A stretch of 57,988 bases of DNA. It comes from Christensenella hongkongensis. GTDB taxonomy: Bacteria; Bacillota; Clostridia; Christensenellales; Christensenellaceae. Positions within the stretch are counted from its first letter, which is position 1. Every line of letters starts with the position of its first letter. The stretch is from NCBI RefSeq assembly GCF_000981035.1, contig NZ_LAYJ01000111.1:1-57988 (forward strand). The letters run 5' to 3'. Shown here piece by piece: positions 7,637-16,092 of the stretch. Position numbers and translations under genes: made by a program. A model generated the notes under the pieces. That model was not told the origin of the DNA. It worked only from the letters and a program-made list of their open reading frames with translations, and made no database searches.

Positions 7637-8491
7637 ATGGCTGAGAGTTTAACAGATACGTTTACGCTGAAAAACGGCGTTGAGATTCCGTGTATCGGAT
7701 TTGGTACGTGGCAGACGCCCGACGGAGAAACGGCAGTGAAATCGGTAGAGGCTGCGCTTGCCTGCGGATACCGCCATATCGACACGGCGGCGGCGTACGG
7801 AAATGAGCAGAGCGTGGGAAAGGCGATCCGCGAAAGCGGTGTGAAGCGCGAGGAGCTTTTTGTAACGAGTAAGCTTTGGAACGATTCGCACGGGTATGAG
7901 AAGACCATGAAGGCGTTTGAGCGCACCATGGAGGATTTGGGGCTCGAATATCTGGATTTATACCTGATTCACTGGCCGCGGCCCGCACAGTTCCACGACG
8001 ACTGGGAGGAAGCGAACAACGGAACATGGCAGGCGTTTGAAGAGCTTTACAGGGCAAATAAAATCCGCGCGATCGGCGTTAGCAATTTTATGCCGCACCA
8101 TGTGGATGCGTTGCTGAAAAAGGCGAAGGTGGCGCCAATGGTAAACCAGATCAATTATCATCCGGGCCTCATGCAAAAGGATGTGGTGGATTACTGCGCG
8201 AAGCATGGGATTTTTATCGAGGCATATAGCCCGCTTGGCACAGGAAAAATGCTGGGCAATCCAATGCTTCTGGAAATTGCGGAACAGTATGGGAAATCCG
8301 TCGCGCAGGTCTGCATCCGCTGGGTGCTGCAAAACGGAGCGCTGCCGCTGCCAAAATCGGTTACGCCTGCAAGGATCGAGGAAAATACAAAGGTATTTGA
8401 TTTTGAGATTTCCGCAGGGGACATGGCGCGCATCGATGCAATGATCGATCCTGACGGGCTGGCCAACGATCCTGACACAATCGATTTTTGA
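7637..8491 (+). CDS. Aldo/keto reductase
   Basis: A 284-residue AKR barrel. It has GYRHIDTAAAYGNE (catalytic Asp and Tyr), VTSKLW (catalytic Lys), LYLIHWP (catalytic His), and IGVSNF and LPKSV for NADPH binding. The ATG at 7637 follows AAAGGAGGG. It should reduce aldehydes or ketones with NADPH; Clostridia use such enzymes for detoxification or 2,5-diketo-gluconate-type reduction. Eleven nt separate it from the hydroxyacid dehydrogenase, so they are probably co-transcribed. Confidence 0.9.
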   Translation: MAESLTDTFTLKNGVEIPCIGFGTWQTPDGETAVKSVEAALACGYRHIDTAAAYGNEQSVGKAIRESGVKREELFVTSKLWNDSHGYEKTMKAFERTMEDLGLEYLDLYLIHWPRPAQFHDDWEEANNGTWQAFEELYRANKIRAIGVSNFMPHHVDALLKKAKVAPMVNQINYHPGLMQKDVVDYCAKHGIFIEAYSPLGTGKMLGNPMLLEIAEQYGKSVAQVCIRWVLQNGALPLPKSVTPARIEENTKVFDFEISAGDMARIDAMIDPDGLANDPDTIDF

Positions 8492-8501
8492 GGGACAGTC
8501 T

Positions 8502-9443
8502 ATGAAGCTTGTGGTGATCGAGCCGCTTGGCGTGGAGCGTGAAAGGATAGAACAGCTTGCGGCAAAGATGTTGCCGGAGGCTGCGCTTACGATTTACGAT
8601 ACGCGGACAACGGACGAAGAGGAGCTGGTGGCAAGGGGAAGGGACGCTGACGTGATCATACTGGCAAACCTTCCGCTGAACGCAAACGTTCTCAACGGAT
8701 GTAAAAATTTAAAGCTGCTTTCCGTGGCTTTTACCGGAGTCGACCATATCGATATGGGAACGTGCAGGAAAAATGGAATCACTGTGTGCAACAGCGCAGG
8801 ATATTCCACGGCGGCGGTGGCTGACCTTGTGTTTGGGCTGCTGATTGCGCTGAAACGGAACCTGATCGCCTGTGACAGCGCGGTGCGCAATGGAAAAACA
8901 AAGGACGGCCTTGTGGGGCATGAACTGGAAGGTAAAAAATTTGGCATAATCGGCACGGGCGGGATCGGCTTACGCGTGGCGAAGATTGCGGATGCGTTTG
9001 GATGCGAGGTATACGCTTACAGCCGCACAAAAAAAGAGGTTCCGAATGTAACCTATCTTGGGCTTTCAGACCTTCTTAAAACATGTGATGTGATATCGCT
9101 GCATGTGCCTTTCAATGAACACACGCGCGGCATGATTGGCAAAAAGGAATTGTCAATGATGAAAAAAGACGCGGTGCTGATTAATACGGCGCGAGGCCCG
9201 ATTGTGCAGGAGCGCGCTCTGGCGCAGGCGCTTGAGGACGGCGCGATTGGAGGGGCGGCAATCGATGTGTTTGATACAGAGCCGCCGATTGGCCAGGGAA
9301 ATCCTCTTTTACACGCGCCAAATACGATACTTGCGCCACATGTGGGGTTCGCCACAAAAGAGGCGCTTGAAAAGCGCGCTGTAATCGTGCTGGAAAACGT
9401 TCGGGCATGGCTTGGCGGCACGCCGCGTAATGTCGTTAAATAA
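8502..9443 (+). CDS. D-isomer-specific 2-hydroxyacid dehydrogenase
   Basis: A 313-residue NAD-dependent dehydrogenase. It shows the dinucleotide-binding GIIGTGGIGLRVAKI near residue 147, the Arg motif NTARGPIV and the catalytic His in LAPHVGFATKEA. It interconverts 2-oxoacids and D-2-hydroxyacids. The gene directly follows the aldo/keto reductase, and the pair may handle related carbonyl compounds (inference). Confidence 0.9.
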   Translation: MKLVVIEPLGVERERIEQLAAKMLPEAALTIYDTRTTDEEELVARGRDADVIILANLPLNANVLNGCKNLKLLSVAFTGVDHIDMGTCRKNGITVCNSAGYSTAAVADLVFGLLIALKRNLIACDSAVRNGKTKDGLVGHELEGKKFGIIGTGGIGLRVAKIADAFGCEVYAYSRTKKEVPNVTYLGLSDLLKTCDVISLHVPFNEHTRGMIGKKELSMMKKDAVLINTARGPIVQERALAQALEDGAIGGAAIDVFDTEPPIGQGNPLLHAPNTILAPHVGFATKEALEKRAVIVLENVRAWLGGTPRNVVK

Positions 9444-9463
9444 GGCGATGGTTGTGATAGAAA

Positions 9464-9487
9464 AAGGCGGGCGAGAGCCCGTCTTTT
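9464..9487. terminator. Bidirectional intrinsic terminator
   Basis: GGCGGGC-GAGA-GCCCGTC with A-rich left and T-rich right flanks. It lies between convergent genes and can serve both. Confidence 0.85.
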
Positions 9488-9529
9488 TGGTATGGATGCG
9501 TATGAAGCGAACGGTTCGTGCAGAAATGG

Positions 9530-10972
9530 TTATTTTTTGATCCACACGGATACAGAGCCTCCGTTTACGGAAAAGTCGCCGTTGCCATCCTCGCCAATCG
9601 TTACCTCTTCCGTACGGTTGCCTGTACAATCATAGAATTGCGCGCCCGCGAAGTTTTGCCCGACATACATATGCTTTGTGCCGCCGTCTTTATTGGTTAC
9701 GACCACTGCAAGGCCGGAGTCCGGATGATCTTCATCACCCTCGCGCGTCCAGCCTATGATATCGGGGTGGTCGAAATAATCGTTTTGTTTTCCGTAGGCA
9801 CGGTCTTTTCTGGCTGCAAGCATACAGTCCAGCATATCTTTTTTGGGCTGCACATTGTCGTGTTCGATTCCATAATAATCACCGTAGAAAATGCAGGGAT
9901 AGCCATCCGCGCGAAGCAGGATCAGTGCGTAGGCAATCGGCTTGAACCAATCCGGAATCCACGACTGGAGCGCCTGGCTGGGCTGGGTGTCGTGGTTATC
10001 CACAAACGTGACGGAGCGGGTTGGATTATCCTGCGTAAGCGTTCCATCAAAAATTGTCCGCATATCAAAGCCACCGTTGGAGGTTGCCGCGTCATAGAAA
10101 CGAAAATGCAGCGGAACATCAAACAAGGACAAAGCACCCTTTGTGGTATCAATATAATTTTTCAATGCGTTTAAATCTGCATTCCAGTATTCCCCGACGG
10201 AAAAAAGCTCTTCCTTTGCGTCGCGCCGCATCGCGTCCAGCCAGTTTTGGTAAAAAGAGAATTTCATATGCTTGACTGCGTCAAAACGGAATCCATCGAT
10301 ATCCGTCGTTTCGATAAACCATTTACCCCACTGTGTAAGCTCTGTGATCACATCAAAATGTCCAAGGTCGAGGTCTGCGCCCATCAGGTAGTCAAAGTTG
10401 CCTTTCTCTTCGTCTACCTCGTCGTCCCATTCCTTACCCTCAAACTTAAAAACGCCGGATTCCTTATCTCGCTGATCCCAGTCGATTCCTGTAAAATGAT
10501 ACCAGTGCCATTCAAAATCAGAATAGGTTCCATTCCTTCCCGGAAACGTAAAATGCGTCCATGCCTGTATTTGCTGCGGACCACCCTCTTCTTCGTTCCG
10601 GTTTTCAGGATCCACTTCAAGGGCCGTGACCGTCTCTACTTCGTCTGCGCCCATCATATGGTCAAGAACCACATCCGCATAGACCTGTATTCCCTCGTCA
10701 TGAAGCGCTTTGATTGCACAAAGAAGCTCATCCTTTGTACCATACTTGGTAGCGGCAGTACCCTTCTGGTCAAATTCGCCGAGGTCGTATAAGTCATAGA
10801 CACCATAGCCTACGTCGTTTATACCGCTGTTTCCCTTATAAGCCGGAGGAATCCACAGCGCTGTAATTCCGCACGCCGCAAGATTCGGCGCTTCCTCTTT
10901 CATTTTGTTCCATAACATTCCGGATGGGAGATACCATTCGAAATACTGCATCATCGTACCGTTTTGATCCAT
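9530..10972 (-). CDS. Cytoplasmic alpha-amylase (GH13)
   Basis: A 480-residue GH13 enzyme beginning MDQNGTMMQYFEWYLP, the typical start of intracellular amylases of the AmyS type. The catalytic residues lie in GFRFDAVKH (nucleophile Asp), FSVGEYW (acid/base Glu) and FVDNHD (transition-state Asp). There is no signal peptide. The ATG at 10972 follows GGAGGCGG; an upstream in-frame ATG at 11008 lacks a binding site. It hydrolyses alpha-1,4-glucans or imported maltodextrins inside the cell. It stands alone, with a terminator between it and the convergent dehydrogenase genes. Confidence 0.92.
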   Translation of the reverse strand: MDQNGTMMQYFEWYLPSGMLWNKMKEEAPNLAACGITALWIPPAYKGNSGINDVGYGVYDLYDLGEFDQKGTAATKYGTKDELLCAIKALHDEGIQVYADVVLDHMMGADEVETVTALEVDPENRNEEEGGPQQIQAWTHFTFPGRNGTYSDFEWHWYHFTGIDWDQRDKESGVFKFEGKEWDDEVDEEKGNFDYLMGADLDLGHFDVITELTQWGKWFIETTDIDGFRFDAVKHMKFSFYQNWLDAMRRDAKEELFSVGEYWNADLNALKNYIDTTKGALSLFDVPLHFRFYDAATSNGGFDMRTIFDGTLTQDNPTRSVTFVDNHDTQPSQALQSWIPDWFKPIAYALILLRADGYPCIFYGDYYGIEHDNVQPKKDMLDCMLAARKDRAYGKQNDYFDHPDIIGWTREGDEDHPDSGLAVVVTNKDGGTKHMYVGQNFAGAQFYDCTGNRTEEVTIGEDGNGDFSVNGGSVSVWIKK

Positions 10973-11127
10973 AGACAGACCGCCTCCAGAAAGAATCATT
11001 TGTTCCATTATATAAACCTGCCCGGGACAATTATATCACGGAAATCGAAAAGCGGGGACGCGGATGCAGGACGGAGGCGTACCTCTGAAACAGAAATAAA
11101 TAATTTGTAAAAGTCACTAGAAAATGT

Positions 11128-11156
11128 TTGACAGTCATATGACTGCGTAGTATAAT
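11128..11156 (+). promoter_or_regulatory. Consensus promoter with palindrome in the spacer
   Basis: TTGACA (11128-11133) and TATAAT (11151-11156) are 17 nt apart, a perfect sigma-A promoter. A 14-bp perfect palindrome, CAGTCATATGACTG (11132-11145), fills the -35 edge and spacer. A protein bound there would block polymerase, and the DUF1836 regulator just downstream is the obvious candidate (inference). Confidence 0.75.
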
Positions 11157-11228
11157 AAAGCCATAAAAAGAAAGGAACGAATTGTGATGTGATTCGCAAT
11201 GCTGTCTGTTAAGGAAGGATAAGCTGCT

Positions 11229-11768
11229 ATGATAAGGTTTTTACCGGGAACAACGGTTGAACTGAATATAGACAATGGAGCGGCGGATTTTTTGAATTCG
11301 TTGTTTGCGGCAAACGGGCTTGTGCTCTCGCAGGTGCTTCAGCTTACGGGGCTTAGCGCGCACACCGTGCAAAATTGGGTGAAACGGAAATTTGTTGATC
11401 CTCCGGTCAATAAAAAATATGACTGTGATCAATTCTGTACGATTGTGATGATTAATATGCTTAATGACATTTTCCAGATCGACCAGATCAAAAAGATGAT
11501 CGATTATGTCGGGATTATTTACGGGAAGAACGCGCCTACACTCATTTATATGTGCTTTGTGGATCTTCTGAGAAAACTTCCGGAGGATGCGATCCGTGAG
11601 GCGACGGGCGTGGATGAAATTATAAACAACGTGATAGAGGAAAATGGAATTACAGGCCCTGAGGCAGCAAACCGCATCAGGAAAGTTCTTGATATTATGA
11701 TTTTGACACATATTTCCGCCCGGATTAAAGCGGAGGCAAGCGTACTTTTAAACGCGCTTGACGAGTAA
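11229..11768 (+). CDS. DUF1836 helix-turn-helix protein
   Basis: A 179-residue protein of the DUF1836 family. It has a MerR-like N-terminal helix-turn-helix (VLQLTGLSAHTVQNWVKRKFVDPP) followed by a helical region. Family members are predicted DNA-binding regulators in Firmicutes. It is the first gene of an operon with an NfeD-like protein (15 nt gap) and a flotillin, which suggests a role in controlling the membrane-microdomain genes (inference). Confidence 0.8.
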   Translation: MIRFLPGTTVELNIDNGAADFLNSLFAANGLVLSQVLQLTGLSAHTVQNWVKRKFVDPPVNKKYDCDQFCTIVMINMLNDIFQIDQIKKMIDYVGIIYGKNAPTLIYMCFVDLLRKLPEDAIREATGVDEIINNVIEENGITGPEAANRIRKVLDIMILTHISARIKAEASVLLNALDE

Positions 11769-11783
11769 AGGAGGAAAACAGAA

Positions 11784-12527
11784 ATGATTGCTTGGTGGGA
11801 GGCCATGACGCTGATCGAGCAGATTTTTGCCATGGTGGGTATTGCCGCTACCGTTTTATTGGTAATTGAGGTAATCCTTCTGGCAATAGGGGCGGGGCAT
11901 GGTTCAGATGTGGACGTACACACAGATGCTCCTTCGGATGTGGATTTTGACGCAGGCGGGCACGCGGGCATGGATGTGGACATATCCGATATGGATATAC
12001 ACATTGGGCACGTTGGGCCGGACGGAATATCGGACGTGGATATTTCAGACGGAACAGCACCGCCCGGCGATTCGCCTGACGTAGCCGCGGGGCATGACGC
12101 GCATACGCATTTTGGCGGAAGCGGGCTTCACCTGTTTACCCTGCAGGGGCTTGTGGCATTTTTTGCAGTATTTGGCTGGGCCGGACTGCTGATGCTCAAA
12201 TCAGATGTGCAGCCGGTTGCGAGCGTGGTGCTTGCGATTGCATTTGGTTTTGTGGCGATGGTGCTGATTGCGTACCTGATGCGGGCAATGCTGAAGCTGC
12301 AGTCGGATGGAACGCTTGACATCCGTAACGCCCTTGGAAAATCGGGCACGGTATACCTGCCGATCCACGAAAAGCGCAGCTATGCCGGCAAGGTGTCGCT
12401 GATGGTGCAGGACAGGCTTGTAGAAATGGATGCCGTAACGGATGAGGAGGAGTCGATCCCGACGGGAGCGGAGGTGACTGTGGTCGGCATATCGAATGGG
12501 AATACGCTGGTGGTAAAGAGAAAATAG
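11784..12527 (+). CDS. NfeD-like membrane protein with Asp/His-rich loop
   Basis: A 247-residue protein. One N-terminal membrane helix (about residues 10-32) precedes an 80-residue loop unusually rich in Asp, His and Gly with repeated DVDISD and DVDxxD units. Two membrane helices (about 112-160) and a C-terminal NfeD OB-fold (GKSGTVYLP...GAEVTVVG) follow. NfeD proteins partner with SPFH proteins, and a flotillin gene follows 33 nt downstream, as in the yuaF-floT pair. The acidic/His loop could bind divalent metal (inference). Confidence 0.8.
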   Translation: MIAWWEAMTLIEQIFAMVGIAATVLLVIEVILLAIGAGHGSDVDVHTDAPSDVDFDAGGHAGMDVDISDMDIHIGHVGPDGISDVDISDGTAPPGDSPDVAAGHDAHTHFGGSGLHLFTLQGLVAFFAVFGWAGLLMLKSDVQPVASVVLAIAFGFVAMVLIAYLMRAMLKLQSDGTLDIRNALGKSGTVYLPIHEKRSYAGKVSLMVQDRLVEMDAVTDEEESIPTGAEVTVVGISNGNTLVVKRK

Positions 12528-12560
12528 TGTTTTTTAGGAGAAAGAAGAGGTAGCGTTATT

Positions 12561-14069
12561 ATGATGGGTAGTATGAGTATTGAATCGTTGATCCTGATTG
12601 TGGTCATCGTGGTTTTGGTGTTCATGTGTCTGCTGATTTTCCTGACCAGGTATAAAAAATGTCCTTCGGACAAGATCATGGTCATTTATGGTAAGGTGGG
12701 GCAGAATACGGACGGGACAAACCGCACGTCAAAGTGTATTCACGGCGGCGCGGCGTTTATCTGGCCGGTGATTCAGGCTTACCAATACCTGGACCTGACA
12801 CCGCTTTCCATACAGGTGGACCTGAAGAGCGCGCTTTCACGCCAGAACATCCGTATTGACGTACCGTCTATTTTTACAGTCGGTATTTCGACGGAGCAGG
12901 GCGTGATGCAAAACGCGGCGGAAAGGCTGCTTGGGCTGCAGATGGGGGAGGTACAGGAACTCGCAAAGGATATCATTTTCGGACAGCTTCGTCTTGTGAT
13001 TGCAACGATGGATATCGAGGAGATCAACACAGACAGGGATAAATTTTTGGAGGCGGTTTCGCGCAATGTGGAATCTGAGCTCAAAAAGATCGGCCTGCGG
13101 CTTATTAACGTAAACGTAACGGACATCAGCGATGAATCCGGATATATCACAGCGCTTGGTAAGGAAGCCGCTGCAAAAGCAATCAACGACGCGAAGAAGT
13201 CCGTTGCCGAAAAGGTACGCGACGGATCGATCGGTGAGGCAAACGCACAGCGCGACCAGCGCGTAGAGGTGGCTACGGCAAACTCCAAGGCAATCACCGG
13301 TGAGAACACCGCAAAGATCGAGGTGGCGCAGTCCGACGCGGCAAGAAGGGAAAAGGAAGCAGAAGCGATGAGGCTGGCAACCGCAGCGGAAAAGGTACAG
13401 TCGGCAAAGGCCCTCGAGGAAGCGTATGCGGCGGAAAAGGAAGCAGAAATTGTAAGGTTTGCACGTGAGAAAGCAACGCTGGAGGCGGATGTTATCGTAA
13501 AAACCGAGATCAAAAAGCGGCAGATAGAGCTGGAGGCGGAGGCCGAGGCAGAACGCCTGCGCCGTCAGGCGGCAGGTGAAGCGGACGCGATCTATGCAAA
13601 AATGGAAGCGGAAGCGCGTGGTATGCAGGAAATCCTGAAAAAGCAGGCGTCCGGTTTTGCGGATATCGTAAACGCGGCGGGCGGAAGCGCAAAAGATGCG
13701 CTGATGCTGATGCTTGCGGATAAGATGGAGAACCTGATGAAGGTTCAGGTAGAAGCGATCCGTGACCTTAAGATCGACAAGGTAACGGTTTGGGACAGCG
13801 GCGAAGGCAGGGACGGTAAATCGTCCACGGCTAACTTCGTATCCGGGCTGATGAAGAGTATTCCGCCGATGAATGAGATATTTGAAATGGCGGGAATGCA
13901 GCTTCCGGAATTCCTTGGTAAGAAAATAGGGCCGGAAACAAAGGGCGAGAAAGCCATATTGGTGGAAAAAGAGCCGGGAACGGCGGCTGTCAGGAAGCCG
14001 GCGGAAGCTGTAGATGCAGTTGAGGTAAAGCCTGCGGACGCCAAACCAAAGCCGGAGCAAAAGAAATAA
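12561..14069 (+). CDS. Flotillin-like SPFH protein
   Basis: A 502-residue protein. An N-terminal membrane anchor (residues about 5-28) precedes an SPFH/band-7 domain (about 35-200) and a long Ala/Glu-rich coiled coil with repeated EAE units (about 200-380). The C-terminal tail is Pro/Lys-rich. It is the bacterial flotillin architecture (FloT/YuaG), which organises membrane microdomains and interacts with an NfeD partner, encoded just upstream here. Confidence 0.9.
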   Translation: MMGSMSIESLILIVVIVVLVFMCLLIFLTRYKKCPSDKIMVIYGKVGQNTDGTNRTSKCIHGGAAFIWPVIQAYQYLDLTPLSIQVDLKSALSRQNIRIDVPSIFTVGISTEQGVMQNAAERLLGLQMGEVQELAKDIIFGQLRLVIATMDIEEINTDRDKFLEAVSRNVESELKKIGLRLINVNVTDISDESGYITALGKEAAAKAINDAKKSVAEKVRDGSIGEANAQRDQRVEVATANSKAITGENTAKIEVAQSDAARREKEAEAMRLATAAEKVQSAKALEEAYAAEKEAEIVRFAREKATLEADVIVKTEIKKRQIELEAEAEAERLRRQAAGEADAIYAKMEAEARGMQEILKKQASGFADIVNAAGGSAKDALMLMLADKMENLMKVQVEAIRDLKIDKVTVWDSGEGRDGKSSTANFVSGLMKSIPPMNEIFEMAGMQLPEFLGKKIGPETKGEKAILVEKEPGTAAVRKPAEAVDAVEVKPADAKPKPEQKK

Positions 14070-14082
14070 GCGGCGCCCGGGC

Positions 14083-14135
14083 GTCGGGGAAACGTCGGCG
14101 AATGGCACCTGTTTTGTGGTAGTATGATAGTATGA
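14083..14135 (+). promoter_or_regulatory. Phage-type late promoter motif ahead of the peptidase cassette
   Basis: GTCGG at 14083 lies exactly 37 nt before the tandem octamer TAGTATGA-TAGTATGA (14120-14135); a second GTCGG is at 14094. The same arrangement occurs at 44231, 50712 and 55146 in the prophage. The octamers look like overlapping -10 boxes without a -35 box, as in activator-dependent promoters (inference). Confidence 0.55.
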
Positions 14136-14152
14136 AAAAATAATACATACAG

Positions 14153-14183
14153 AAAAAGAAGCTTTGAAAAAGGCTTCTTTTTT
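14153..14183 (+). terminator. Terminator-like hairpin in the leader of the peptidase gene
   Basis: AAAAAGAAGC pairs with GGCTTCTTTTT and ends in a T-run, 26 nt before the ATG at 14209. It can end flotillin transcription, but its place after the promoter motif also makes it an attenuator for the next gene. Confidence 0.7.
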
Positions 14184-14208
14184 GTGTTCAAAAAGAAAGG
14201 AAAAGGCA

Positions 14209-16092
14209 ATGGCATACACAGATAAGGGGAAAATAAAGGCCCGGCAAAACAGATTGGCGGAGCAGCGTTTACGCAGGCAACAGGAAGAAAAACAAAGGCG
14301 TAAGGAAGAAGAGGAAAGAAAACGCCGGCAGGAAGAAGCGCGCAGGCGGCAGGAAGAGGCAGCAAGAAGAAAAGAGCGGCAAGAACGCCAAAGGCAGGAA
14401 CATGAACGAAAGCAGAAAGAAGCTGCAAAAAAGGTAAGCGGGGAATCGATCAAAGCGACACAGTTTTTGATGAACCGGTTTGGATTCACAGATAAGCAAG
14501 GAAATCCATTAAAAGAGGACGGCATATTTGGAGATAAAACAAAGCAGGCGGCGGAAAAATTCCAACGGTATCAAAAGGAGCTTGACCAGCCCAGTCAAAA
14601 GACGAAAACGTTGCAGGAGGGACTGAATCAAAGCGGGAGGACCTATCTGGATGGGAACCCCCTTAAGGTAGACGGAGTTTATGGGCCCAAAACCGACCAT
14701 ATGAAAAATGTGGTGGATAACGATTTTACAGGATGGCTGGATAGCGACAGGTATAAGGAAAAAACGATTGGGACAAAGATATTCCCACGTATGCCAAAGC
14801 TTGAAAACAAAGCGGTAAACGACATTGCTGAGGGAAGATGGAGCAAACTTTGGGACAGTCAGGAAGATGCGGCCCGTACAATGGAATACCGTATTCCAAT
14901 CGATGAAAAAGAGAAAAAAGAAATCAATTTGCCGGGCTCTTACATTGGAACGGAACGGGAGGAAAAGGACGTCAGGGAGCTGCAGGATTTATTTAAAAAT
15001 GCGATAAACGAACAGAAACAATCCTGGAATGGTAAGGATATGGTGTATAATAAGGAAACAAACAGAAAAAATGCAAATATAGAGTTGCTCGGCAGTCAGG
15101 TGGAGGCGCGGCCAACGCAGCCGCCAAAAGAGGAAACAGACAAAAGCGGAAACCTGTGGAGTGAAAACTGGAATGCTGCGCCGCAGTATGGGAATGGGGA
15201 GGCAAGCTTACTTAAAAACTCGCAGCCAGAGAAAGGGGCAGATTTATCCGATCAGGAGAAATTGGAGCTGGGCAAAAAAATGCGCGAGTATTTGCAGCAG
15301 CATCCGGACGAGGCGTTGCCAAACGGCTGGAATATTGATAAGATCAGGGAAAGGGAAAAACAATTCAAAGCGGATAGTCCTTTGGGAATGACCGCGACGC
15401 CGCCCGGATTTGTAAAAAACGAGGAAGACATCAAAAAGTTACAGCAAAATATTGGAGTGGAGCCGACTGGGAAGTGGGATTCGACGACGGAGATTGCTTA
15501 TCACCAAAAATTTGAAGGATTGCCGGAACAAATTGCACAAAGTAATCCACAAATAGCGGGGTTGGACTTCAACGATGCGACGGTTAAAGACAGGGCGTGT
15601 ATTTCGACCGCTACCAACAATATGCTTCAAATGGCGGGGGTAGACGTACCTTATAAGGATATCTATGAATGGTATATGGAGAAAGGTGTTCCAATAGGGT
15701 CTGCTGAAATGCCGGTCGGCATCGTAAATTATATCAGGGAAAATAATCCGGATATAAAAATTGCGGGGACGACAATGCTCGACTTGGGGGCTACAAAAAA
15801 AGCAGAGCAGCAAATCAAAGATGCCGGACAAGGGATCGTTTGTTTTGGCTATAAGGCTCCGGATGGATCGATTGGCGCGCACTATGTTGCGGTGGAAGCT
15901 CTGGACGATGGGAAAATCAGCGTAAAAGATTATGGAAAGCGTTATAATGATGGAGATACTACCCAAAGCGGAGAAAAAACTTATGATAGCATAGAAGCTT
16001 ACCTGAAATACAAAGATAAAGATAAAGATGATCTGATGAATAATAAATTTTTCATCGTATCCTATGGTATTGGAAAAGGAGCAGGGAAATGA
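14209..16092 (+). CDS. Peptidoglycan-binding repeats plus C39/papain-like cysteine peptidase
   Basis: A 627-residue protein without a signal peptide. Residues 8-70 are an Arg/Glu/Gln-rich coiled coil. Two PG_binding_1-like repeats follow (about 75-175; note KEDGIFGDKTKQAAEKFQ and KVDGVYGPKTD), and a third lies at about 405-440. The C-terminal domain has the peptidase triad: Cys in RACISTATNNML, His in GAHYVAVEA and Asp in SVKDYGKR. It resembles a cell-wall-acting enzyme or effector rather than a housekeeping hydrolase, because it lacks an export signal. The ATG at 14209 follows AAAGGAAAAGG. It overlaps the next gene by 4 nt (ATGA). Confidence 0.7.
   Translation: MAYTDKGKIKARQNRLAEQRLRRQQEEKQRRKEEEERKRRQEEARRRQEEAARRKERQERQRQEHERKQKEAAKKVSGESIKATQFLMNRFGFTDKQGNPLKEDGIFGDKTKQAAEKFQRYQKELDQPSQKTKTLQEGLNQSGRTYLDGNPLKVDGVYGPKTDHMKNVVDNDFTGWLDSDRYKEKTIGTKIFPRMPKLENKAVNDIAEGRWSKLWDSQEDAARTMEYRIPIDEKEKKEINLPGSYIGTEREEKDVRELQDLFKNAINEQKQSWNGKDMVYNKETNRKNANIELLGSQVEARPTQPPKEETDKSGNLWSENWNAAPQYGNGEASLLKNSQPEKGADLSDQEKLELGKKMREYLQQHPDEALPNGWNIDKIREREKQFKADSPLGMTATPPGFVKNEEDIKKLQQNIGVEPTGKWDSTTEIAYHQKFEGLPEQIAQSNPQIAGLDFNDATVKDRACISTATNNMLQMAGVDVPYKDIYEWYMEKGVPIGSAEMPVGIVNYIRENNPDIKIAGTTMLDLGATKKAEQQIKDAGQGIVCFGYKAPDGSIGAHYVAVEALDDGKISVKDYGKRYNDGDTTQSGEKTYDSIEAYLKYKDKDKDDLMNNKFFIVSYGIGKGAGK

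Noticed and set aside
12837-14525. A 562-codon open frame on the minus strand over the flotillin gene
   Set aside because: It is a mirror of the Glu/Ala-rich flotillin coding frame, has no ribosome binding site and an implausible Cys/Leu/Arg composition.
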